Under the pieces are notes generated by a model. It did no database searches, was not told the DNA's origin, and saw only the letters and a program-made list of their open reading frames with translations. From positions 1 through 6,376 of the forward strand of contig CALFMA010000500.1 of NCBI GenBank assembly GCA_937880065.1: a stretch of DNA of 6,376 nt, given 5' to 3'. A program made the position numbers and the translations under genes. Of this stretch, positions 1 to 5,195 are shown piece after piece. How positions within the stretch are numbered: the first letter of the stretch is position 1; each line of letters opens with the position of its first letter. The stretch is from an uncultured Ruminococcus sp. (lineage in GTDB: Bacteria > Bacillota_A > Clostridia > Oscillospirales > Ruminococcaceae).

Positions 1-485
1 TGATTGTTGGCGCAAAAATGCTTGAGCGTTGGGATAGTTGCGGCAACCTTTCCTTCACCTCTTAGTCCCTTTGTGTAGGCAATCGACATTTCGCCCGTAA
101 GAAACGGATCCTCTCCGTAGCACTCCTCGTTTCGTCCCCAGCGCGGATCTCTTGCCATATCAACGGTAGGCCCCCACAGACAGGAGCTTATTGAGCTGTG
201 GCAATTGGCATAAGCTCTGCCCTCATTGCCTGCAATTTCGCCCAATTCCGCCATAAGTGCCGTGTCAAAAGTACCTGCAAGACCTATGGGTTGGGGAAAA
301 ACTGTGGAATAATGCTCCTTTTCTCTGCCAACATAGCCTCTTGCGACTTCTGCACCGACGATAAATTCCTGTAATTTTTCATCGGGGATAGCCTGCTGAA
401 TGACGCAGATTAGGGAAATTTTATCATCAAGGGAAAGGCGGCTGCAAATTTCAGCCGCTTTTTCTCTGAAAGCTTTATCAAACAT
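1..485 (-). CDS. Glycoside hydrolase family 3 enzyme, N-terminal part (runs off the window)
   Basis: Minus-strand reading from ATG at 485 gives 161 open codons up to the window edge, so only the N-terminal part is present. The protein starts MFDKAFREKAAEI with no signal peptide, which predicts a cytoplasmic enzyme. GH3 barrel landmarks are visible: FPQPIGLAGTFD (residues 63-74), the highly typical RDPRWGR (112-118) followed by YGEDPFLTGEM (123-133), and KHF (155-157), where Lys-His and the WGR arginine bind sugar in the -1 subsite. The catalytic Asp of GH3 lies further on and is outside the window. Family members hydrolyse beta-linked gluco- or xylo-oligosaccharides; the exact substrate cannot be read from this piece. 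An AAGGAAG ribosome binding site (492-498) lies 6 bases before the ATG and overlaps the stop codon of the ANTAR gene, so it is the third gene of the operon. Confidence 0.9.
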   Translation of the reverse strand, partial: MFDKAFREKAAEICSRLSLDDKISLICVIQQAIPDEKLQEFIVGAEVARGYVGREKEHYSTVFPQPIGLAGTFDTALMAELGEIAGNEGRAYANCHSSISSCLWGPTVDMARDPRWGRNEECYGEDPFLTGEMSIAYTKGLRGEGKVAATIPTLKHFCANN

Positions 486-496
486 AGTTATCTTCC

Positions 497-1057
497 TTAT
501 TTAAGGTCTGATATTATTTTTTTTGCGGAATCAAGCCGTGAACAGCGGCTGTTCATCGCCTGCTTTTCGAGATAGCGATGAGCCTGGGGTTCGGTAAATT
601 TCAGATATTTCATAAGCATTGATTTCGCACGATTAATCAGACGTATATCGCCTATACGCCGCATAACCTCCTCCGATTCCCTTATGTTGAGGGGAACTGC
701 TGTATCCGTTGAAAGCAGCTGTATACCGTCGGAAAGAGTTCGTTTACTTATTGTGTTTGAAAGAACGAGGATATTGTAAGCCGACAGCTTATCTGCCAAT
801 TCATCGGCAATATTCCTGCCGCAGAGGAGAATGACAACGCTTTCTGTTTTTTCTGCGGCAAAAATTGCAAAATCCGCCCCGTCGTCGTTGAAAGGGGATT
901 CGATAATTATTATATCAGCCAAAATGCTCATGATATATCTCCGAGCCTCACAAACCGCAGAAAATCGGGAAATATTGAGATAACCCGTGCTTTTCAGGGC
1001 GTGGGTTATCATATTTGCCGCTTGGTCATTCTGTGAAACGATAATTGCTTTTTTCAT
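497..1057 (-). CDS. ANTAR-domain RNA-binding antiterminator with degenerate receiver domain
   Basis: A 186-residue protein with two parts. Residues 1-120 have the alternating beta/alpha pattern of a response-regulator receiver (MKKAIIVSQND at the start; ADIIIIESPFNDDG at 47-60), but the phospho-acceptor Asp position appears to be Glu53 and the usual acidic pair after strand 1 is reduced to Asp11. The conserved Lys-Pro near residue 105 is replaced by Ser-Lys-Arg. Residues about 128-186 match the ANTAR three-helix domain: I-x2-R-AK (141-145), LM (148-149), E156, A159, L163, AM (167-168), and A178 with II (181-182). ANTAR proteins bind paired hexaloop hairpins in nascent RNA and prevent termination, often in nitrogen or amino-acid metabolism. 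The start is supported by AGAGGT (1061-1066), which overlaps the stop codon of the upstream synthetase-like gene 8 bases away. The Glu suggests phosphate-independent control (inference). Confidence 0.88.
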   Translation of the reverse strand: MKKAIIVSQNDQAANMITHALKSTGYLNISRFSAVCEARRYIMSILADIIIIESPFNDDGADFAIFAAEKTESVVILLCGRNIADELADKLSAYNILVLSNTISKRTLSDGIQLLSTDTAVPLNIRESEEVMRRIGDIRLINRAKSMLMKYLKFTEPQAHRYLEKQAMNSRCSRLDSAKKIISDLK

Positions 1058-1065
1058 AGCACCTC

Positions 1066-2343
1066 TCAGATGTAGGGGAAGTAATATTCATCGCAGAATT
1101 GCTCTGTACTATCGTATTCTTTAAGTGCTTCAAGCTGTGAGCAGATGTGTCGGAAAGTGAGCTTTCGCACATTTTCAGGGAGATTATCCCTTACAAATTG
1201 GCTGTCACGGGCAAGGTTAAGAGCCTTTTCAAGACTGTCGGGAAGTTCCTGTGAGTTGTCCATACCCTTGTAATAAAGGGAACTGTCGCCGTTTTTGATG
1301 CCCTCAATACCTGCGGCAATGAGCAGTTTGAACGCAATATATGGGTTGCAGGCAGCGTCAGCGGAGCGAAATTCAATTCTCGGTGATAATCCGTTATAAC
1401 TGCACAGGCGTATAAGCGAAGTGCGGTCGTCGGTGGAGAAATTGATATATTTCGGTGCATAGCCTACGCCGAAACGGCTGTAGGAGTTGACTGTGGGATT
1501 GAGAAATACTGTTATTTCGCCCATTCTGCGGAGTATGCCTGATATAAAGCATTTTCCTTCCTCGGTAATGTTATCGGGAGATGTGTCGAAGATATGCTCG
1601 CCGTTCTTTTTTACAATAAAGGAGAGTGTGAGTGCGCTGCCATGTTCATTTTCAAGGGGTCTTGGCATAAATGAAGCGAAAAGACCACATTGTTCCGCTA
1701 CTGATTTAACGATTGACTTATAATGCACCATATCGTCTGCGGCATCTACAGTCTTATTTGCACGAAATGCGATTTCATTCTGACCTGAGCCGTGTTTATG
1801 GCAGGAACTTTTGGGGTTGAAGCCCATTTCCTCAAGGGCAAGGCATATCTCACGGCGGGTGTTTTCGCATTTATCCAGAGGAGCAACGTCAAGATAACCT
1901 CCTCTGTCGTGGGGGATTTTCGTAGGCTTTCCGTTTTCGTCAAGATTAAAGAGGTAAAATTCGCAGCGAGTGCTGATTTCGCAGGAATAGCCGTTCTGAC
2001 GAAGCTCGTTTATATATTCTGTAAGATGTGTACGCATACCTGAGGCATAAGGAGTTCCATCATTATTCCTAAGTGAACAGAAAAATCGTATAACTCTGCC
2101 TGATTTAGGTCTCCATGGGAGTACTGACAGTGTTGATATATCAGGAAAGAGAACCAGTTCAGGGGATGACTCATCAAATTCTGAGTAATCCACAGGGATA
2201 CCGTAGGAAAAAGCACGGTCAAGTTCTGTAGGCATTATGGCGATATTTTTCAGATTGCCGAAAATATCGCAGAATGTAAGGCGAATAAACTTTATATCAT
2301 TTTCCTCAATAAGTCGGAGAATTTCTTTTGGGGAACTATTCAT
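1066..2343 (-). CDS. Glutamine synthetase-like protein (GlnA family, type I), probably divergent or catalytically defective
   Basis: A 425-residue member of the type I glutamine synthetase family (bacterial GSI-alpha is about 440). Recognisable signatures are IRLTFCDIFGNLKN (20-33), the beta-grasp end PDISTLSVLPWRP (67-79), GGYLDVAPLD (148-157), NPTVNSY (282-288), RTSLIR (307-312) and IEFRSADAACNPYIA (323-337). Aligned by eye to B. subtilis/Salmonella GlnA, some active-site residues remain: E131 as Glu128, E220 as Glu190, E357 as Glu324, R359 as Arg326, R339 as Arg307 and R344 as Arg312. Others are changed: metal ligand E129 is Arg126, E212 is Lys183, H269 is Thr239, and the flap Glu327 of GYEAP is missing (GYAPK, 294-298). 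The DGSS loop has become DYSEFDESS and is about 4 residues shorter. It may be a regulatory pseudo-synthetase or a synthetase for another substrate. AGAGGTG (2349-2355) sits 5 bases before the ATG. It is the first gene of the operon and precedes the ANTAR regulator by 8 bases. Confidence 0.9.
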   Translation of the reverse strand: MNSSPKEILRLIEENDIKFIRLTFCDIFGNLKNIAIMPTELDRAFSYGIPVDYSEFDESSPELVLFPDISTLSVLPWRPKSGRVIRFFCSLRNNDGTPYASGMRTHLTEYINELRQNGYSCEISTRCEFYLFNLDENGKPTKIPHDRGGYLDVAPLDKCENTRREICLALEEMGFNPKSSCHKHGSGQNEIAFRANKTVDAADDMVHYKSIVKSVAEQCGLFASFMPRPLENEHGSALTLSFIVKKNGEHIFDTSPDNITEEGKCFISGILRRMGEITVFLNPTVNSYSRFGVGYAPKYINFSTDDRTSLIRLCSYNGLSPRIEFRSADAACNPYIAFKLLIAAGIEGIKNGDSSLYYKGMDNSQELPDSLEKALNLARDSQFVRDNLPENVRKLTFRHICSQLEALKEYDSTEQFCDEYYFPYI

Positions 2344-2360
2344 AGCGGCACCTCTTTTTT

Positions 2361-2374
2361 ACTCCCATAGGAGT
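2361..2374 (-). promoter_or_regulatory. Leader hairpin just before the synthetase-like gene's ribosome binding site
   Basis: ACTCC, a 4-base loop, then GGAGT (6 bp if the flanking T-A pair is counted). On the minus-strand RNA the hairpin lies within the roughly 40-base leader and ends 5 bases before the AGAGGTG ribosome binding site. There is no T-run after it, so it is not a terminator. The loop (UAUG) does not fit the A1/G4 hexaloop rule for ANTAR targets. It could affect translation initiation or mRNA stability (inference). Confidence 0.4.
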
Positions 2375-2387
2375 ATAATATAAACTT

Positions 2388-2416
2388 ATTATATCACACT
2401 TTGTTGAAAATGTAAA
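2388..2416 (-). promoter_or_regulatory. Sigma-A type promoter of the minus-strand operon
   Basis: On the minus strand, -35 TTTACA (2411-2416) and a perfect -10 TATAAT (2388-2393) are separated by exactly 17 bases. Transcription would start near 2381 and give a leader of about 38 bases before the synthetase-like gene. This is the best promoter in the window. Confidence 0.8.
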
Positions 2417-2428
2417 GGCAGAAATTCA

Positions 2429-2457
2429 CAAAAATACTAAAAGCCGTTAGCCTTTAG
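2429..2457 (-). terminator. Terminator-like hairpin upstream of the operon promoter (minus strand)
   Basis: Minus-strand RNA can form an 8-bp stem with one G-U pair: CTAAAGGC, loop TAACG, GCTTTTAG (2437-2457), followed directly by TATTTTTG (2429-2436). On the plus strand the G-U becomes an A-C mismatch and the T-tract is absent, so the signal points leftwards. It lies 13 bases upstream of the -35 box, so it would stop or attenuate transcripts from further right before they reach the operon. No clear minus-strand promoter was found to its right. Confidence 0.45.
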
Positions 2458-2570
2458 CTTACAGGGGAGTAATAAAGTGCATCTCTTAACCCCTTTTGGG
2501 GGCTGAATTTTTCATTTCTTGCTATTGTTCACCATATATTGCTGACTTTTACATTTCTATTAAAAAATTG

Positions 2571-2599
2571 TTTACTTTTTATTAATCGTGATGTATAAT
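2571..2599 (+). promoter_or_regulatory. Candidate sigma-A promoter facing the esterase gene
   Basis: TTTACT (2571-2576), a 17-base spacer, then TATAAT (2594-2599) on the plus strand. Transcription would begin near 2606, giving an unusually long leader of about 327 bases before the esterase start. Other TATAAT boxes nearer the gene (2670-2675, 2744-2749) lack recognisable -35 boxes, so which one is used is uncertain. Confidence 0.5.
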
Positions 2600-2794
2600 T
2601 TAATCATAAAAATATAAAAAGATACTTAATCAGCATTTGGTAAATAAATATTAATTTTATATAAAGGTATATAATGAATACGGTTTTATACGACATTGTA
2701 TATATAAATGGATAATATGTGTATATAAGTTTCATTAATACTTTATAATTTAAGATTAAGGGGGCAAATCAGAAGTGCTGTTTAAGTATCATTT

Positions 2795-2821
2795 AGCTGA
2801 CTTATCTGCACTAAGTCAACT
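2795..2821. repeat. Inverted repeat, possible operator or leader hairpin
   Basis: A perfect 7-bp inverted repeat, TGACTTA (2798-2804), loop TCTGCAC, TAAGTCA (2812-2818), extends outwards to AGCTGACTTA / TAAGTCAACT with one mismatch (C2797 opposite A2819). The symmetry and size would suit a dimeric repressor or activator site, or a hairpin in the esterase mRNA leader. No binding protein can be named. Confidence 0.4.
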
Positions 2822-2836
2822 ATATTTAATAGAAAT

Positions 2837-2857
2837 ACCGCATAAGTAATGTGCGGT
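2837..2857 (+). repeat. Hairpin in the esterase leader resembling the gene's own terminator stem
   Basis: ACCGCA (2837-2842) pairs with TGCGGT (2852-2857) around a 9-base loop. The right arm lies in TGTGCGGTGTT (2850-2860), which is identical to the 11 bases at 4976-4986 in the terminator after this gene. Here no long T-run follows (CTGTTAATCC), so efficient termination is doubtful. Confidence 0.4.
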
Positions 2858-2907
2858 GTTCTGTTAATCCTTGATTTTTGTTAAAACAAAAGGCAGGAGA
2901 GATTTTT

Positions 2908-3036
2908 ATGAGGGAAAAAATAGGAGGACTTTATGAGATCCAAAAAAATCAAATCAGTATTGGCTGCACTTATGTTGAGCAGCACCATTGTGGGTGGTGC
3001 GTCGGCAAGCAGCACAGCAGCAGAGGTAAGCACTGA
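2908..3036 (+). CDS. Possible 42-codon upstream ORF overlapping the esterase start
   Basis: ATG at 2908 has a good ribosome binding site (AGGAG, 2895-2899, 8-base spacing) and opens a 42-codon frame ending at TGA 3034-3036. It overlaps the esterase start in the +2 frame relative to that gene. The predicted peptide begins MREKIGGLYEIQ, resembles no family I know, and shares its DNA with the esterase signal peptide, so conservation as a protein is unlikely. It may act as a translational decoy or coupling device, or be a by-product of a duplicated start region. Confidence 0.25.
   Translation: MREKIGGLYEIQKNQISIGCTYVEQHHCGWCVGKQHSSRGKH
2922..2927 (+). promoter_or_regulatory. Ribosome binding site AGGAGG of the esterase gene
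   Basis: A perfect AGGAGG lies 5 bases before ATG 2933. It decides the start between this ATG and the out-of-frame ATG at 2908, because only the 2933 frame encodes a proper signal peptide and the long protein. Confidence 0.85.
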
Positions 3037-4939
3037 AATTTTCAATTCAGGCTTTGAAAGCGGAACCGATAGCTGGAGCGGCCGTGGTTCTGCCGCTGTT
3101 GAGGTATCAAAAACCAATGCCAAAAGCGGTTCATCTTCGCTTTATGTCACAGGCAGAACCGCAAGCTGGAACGGAGCTGTTAAAACTCTTGCTTCGCCTT
3201 TTTCAGCTGGGCAAACTTATTCATTCTCTGCAAACGTAATGTATACAGAGGGTGCTGCCGCTGAAAACTTCAAGCTGTCCTTGCAGTATACCGATGCAAG
3301 CGGTACAATAAGCTATGCAAATGTAGCTTCTGCTGAAGTTAAAAAAGGCGAATGGGCTGAATTGTCAAATGACAGTTATGTGCTTCCAACAGGTGCAAGC
3401 GATTTTCAGCTTTATATTGAGGTTGAGGAAAATCTTATAGATTTTTACATTGATGATGTAATTGCTAAAGGTTCAGCAGCTTCAATACCGCAGAAACCTG
3501 TTCCTGCTACCAGGGGCGACCTTAATCGTGACGGAAATATTGATGTGTATGATGTAATTCTTATGCGTGAAGCAATTATAGACGGACAGAATGAAAAGTC
3601 AATTCTGAAAACTGCTGATATAAACGGTGACAGTAATATTGATAAGACGGATTTAGAATATGTTGCAGGCTTTGTTATGGGAAGTGTAACGGAATTCCCG
3701 GAAATCCAATATGAGGAGCCTGTATATGAAAAGAATTATAATTTCCCCGCAGTAAGTTCATTGGCTTCATCTGCTGATATTCCCGACCCATATAAATTTA
3801 TGGACGGTTCAGTTGTAGAAGCCCCCTCTCAATGGGGAGCAAGAGCCAACGAAATTAGCTGTATGTACGAATATTATATGTATGGTGTATGGCGTGACGG
3901 CTCTGATGAGGAAGTAAGCTACTCTATAAACGGAAATAAGATGAAAATTAACATTAAGCGTTTGAGTACGGGTAAAACTACATCTTTTGACGCTGTTATA
4001 AATCTTCCCTCAAAGGTAAGACATGACGGCGGAGCACCTGTCATTGTCGGTATGCATACAGGTATATCAGAAAAGACAGCACAGGATTTAGGCTATGCTG
4101 TTATAACCGTTGACGCAGGAATATTCTCCAACCCTGTTGCTTCTGATGATACAAGTCATAAGGGTGCATTTTACGACTTGTATCCCTATGGCAACACATG
4201 GGAGGAGCAGACAGGCGTGCTTATGGCTTGGTCATGGGGATGCAGTAAGATACTTGATGCCCTCTATGCAGGTGCAGGAGCTGAACTGAATATCAATCCC
4301 GATAGTTCTATTGTAACCGGTGTATCACGCTGGGGCAAGGCAACATCAGTATGCGGAGCATTTGACAAACGCTTTAAGATGTGCGCTCCCTCATGTTCAG
4401 GAGCAGGCGGACTTGGAACATATCGCTATAAATCTGAGGGCAAGACATATGATTTCTCATCAAAGGGTGCATCTTCAGCTTATAGATACGGACAGAATGA
4501 GCCTCTTGGAAGCTTACAATCAACAGCTGAGCGTGGTTGGTTCAATAATCGCTTCCTTGAATTCAGAAACGAAAATCAGCTTCCTATGGATCAGCATATG
4601 CTTGGAAGTCTTGTTGCCGATGAGGACAGATACCTCTTTATTATCGGTTCATGTATTAGTGAGGACTGGGTAAATGCACCCTCAATGCACCTTACTTTCC
4701 TTGGATTGCAGAATATTTATGATTATCTCGGAATAAGCGATAATCTTGCAATTAATATTCACAAGGAGGGCCATGCTGTTATTGAAGAAGATATAAAGTA
4801 TATGGTTCAGTATTTTGATTACCATGTATACGGCATAGAGCCGAATATGGACCTTAATACCCTTAAAACCTCGGTATTTGATCTTCCTAAAAACAGAGAT
4901 CCATATTTCTCAACCTTTGACGATAAGTGGACATATTGA
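2933..4939 (+). CDS. Secreted CBM22-dockerin-CE15 protein, probable cellulosomal glucuronoyl esterase
   Basis: A 668-residue modular enzyme. Residues 1-25 form a signal peptide (MRSKKIK, hydrophobic core, ASA before Ser26). Residues about 34-178 are a CBM22-like xylan-binding module (NSGFESGTDSW, GRTASWNGAVKT, IDFYIDDV). Residues about 194-255 form a type I dockerin with two calcium loops, GDLNRDGNID (195-204) and ADINGDSNID (228-237). These dock enzymes onto cohesins of a scaffoldin. Residues about 265-668 match carbohydrate esterase family 15: the nucleophile motif GVSRWGK (Ser465, 463-469), SGAGG (489-493), LPMDQHML (550-557) and EGHAV with likely catalytic His614. CE15 enzymes cut ester bonds between lignin and 4-O-methylglucuronic acid of xylan, and the xylan-binding module fits this. 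The acidic residue expected 23 positions after the serine is Cys488, as judged against T. reesei Cip2. The dockerin sits in the middle rather than at the end. The gene is monocistronic, closed by a strong terminator. Confidence 0.9.
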   Translation: MRSKKIKSVLAALMLSSTIVGGASASSTAAEVSTEIFNSGFESGTDSWSGRGSAAVEVSKTNAKSGSSSLYVTGRTASWNGAVKTLASPFSAGQTYSFSANVMYTEGAAAENFKLSLQYTDASGTISYANVASAEVKKGEWAELSNDSYVLPTGASDFQLYIEVEENLIDFYIDDVIAKGSAASIPQKPVPATRGDLNRDGNIDVYDVILMREAIIDGQNEKSILKTADINGDSNIDKTDLEYVAGFVMGSVTEFPEIQYEEPVYEKNYNFPAVSSLASSADIPDPYKFMDGSVVEAPSQWGARANEISCMYEYYMYGVWRDGSDEEVSYSINGNKMKINIKRLSTGKTTSFDAVINLPSKVRHDGGAPVIVGMHTGISEKTAQDLGYAVITVDAGIFSNPVASDDTSHKGAFYDLYPYGNTWEEQTGVLMAWSWGCSKILDALYAGAGAELNINPDSSIVTGVSRWGKATSVCGAFDKRFKMCAPSCSGAGGLGTYRYKSEGKTYDFSSKGASSAYRYGQNEPLGSLQSTAERGWFNNRFLEFRNENQLPMDQHMLGSLVADEDRYLFIIGSCISEDWVNAPSMHLTFLGLQNIYDYLGISDNLAINIHKEGHAVIEEDIKYMVQYFDYHVYGIEPNMDLNTLKTSVFDLPKNRDPYFSTFDDKWTY

Positions 4940-4950
4940 TTTGATGAAAA

Positions 4951-4989
4951 ACCGCACAGGGCTGAAATATTGCTCTGTGCGGTGTTTTT
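4951..4989 (+). terminator. Strong intrinsic terminator after the esterase gene
   Basis: A 12-bp stem with one G-T pair, ACCGCACAGGGC (4951-4962) with GCTCTGTGCGGT (4972-4983), around a 9-base loop. GTTTTT (4984-4989) follows. The preceding run of A (4947-4951) means it could also act on the minus strand. It begins 11 bases after the stop codon. Confidence 0.92.
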
Positions 4990-4995
4990 ATGATT

Positions 4996-5146
4996 AATCC
5001 CTAAAATGTTAGTAGACAAATCTAATGACATAAATACTGTCTGTCGTCGTTGGACTTCCTCACCATACAGACAGTATGCTTTCGTCGTCCGCCTTGACAG
5101 ACAGCATTTCTGCTCATCATCTTTGTCTACCAACATTTTAGGAATT
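4996..5146. repeat. 151-base palindromic element (MITE-like or structured RNA)
   Basis: The outer arms are 25 bases, 4996-5020 and 5122-5146 (core CCTAAAATGTT and GTAGACAAA), with two mismatches. The inner arms are ATACTGTCTGTC (5034-5045) and GACAGACAGCAT (5096-5107), with one mismatch and nearly matching spacing, so most of the element folds into one long hairpin. A third copy, ACAGACAGTAT (5067-5077), also pairs perfectly with 5034-5044. All three arm mismatches are A-C on the plus strand and G-U on the minus strand. Minus- and plus-strand ORFs crossing it (up to 122 codons) look spurious. No clear target-site duplication is visible. It could be a non-autonomous mobile element or a noncoding RNA. 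Confidence 0.7.
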
Positions 5147-5152
5147 GGTATT

Positions 5153-5174
5153 ACACCCCACATCTGTGGGGTGT
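5153..5174 (+). promoter_or_regulatory. Hairpin in front of rmuC
   Basis: ACACCCCA (5153-5160) and TGGGGTGT (5167-5174) form a perfect 8-bp GC-rich stem with a 6-base loop, 9 bases before the GGAGG ribosome binding site. TGTTGCCG follows rather than a T-run, so it is at best a weak terminator. It may be a leader or processing hairpin. Confidence 0.45.
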
Positions 5175-5195
5175 TGCCGTTATGGAGGTGTTATT

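Larger units (their letters stand above)
2344..2932. other. 589-base AT-rich divergent intergenic region
   Basis: No convincing gene longer than the overlapping upstream ORF at its right end. From left to right it contains: the ribosome binding site, leader hairpin and promoter of the minus-strand operon (2349-2416); a minus-strand hairpin plus T-tract (2429-2457); a small CCCC/GGGG hairpin (2490-2501); a plus-strand promoter (2571-2599); a very AT-rich stretch (about 2550-2760) with further TATAAT boxes at 2670-2675 and 2744-2749 that lack good -35 partners; an inverted repeat (2795-2821); a hairpin (2837-2857); and the doubled start region of the esterase gene (2895-2949). Confidence 0.8.

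Noticed and set aside
1191..2222. Several ORFs of 65-89 codons on both strands inside the synthetase-like gene
   Set aside because: They lie fully within a recognised gene, lack ribosome binding sites and show no family motifs; they are out-of-frame shadows.
2490..2501. CCCC-TTTT-GGGG hairpin as an ANTAR target or terminator
   Set aside because: The stem is only 4 bp, the loop does not match the A1/G4 hexaloop rule, and the T-run starts about 7 bases later.
2674..2715. A 13-codon ORF starting MNTVLYDI after AAAGG in the esterase leader
   Set aside because: Short, in a very AT-rich stretch, with a weak ribosome binding site and no regulatory residue bias; chance cannot be excluded.
2757..2800. 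GGGGGCAAATC, which recalls part of the c-di-GMP-I riboswitch
   Set aside because: The following stem with GNRA loop and the GACGCAAAGC segment are absent, so the match is only a few bases.
5094..5123. TTGACA at 5094-5099 as a -35 box for rmuC
   Set aside because: No acceptable -10 box lies 16-18 bases downstream (TCATCT at best), and the motif belongs to the repeated GACAGACAG arm.
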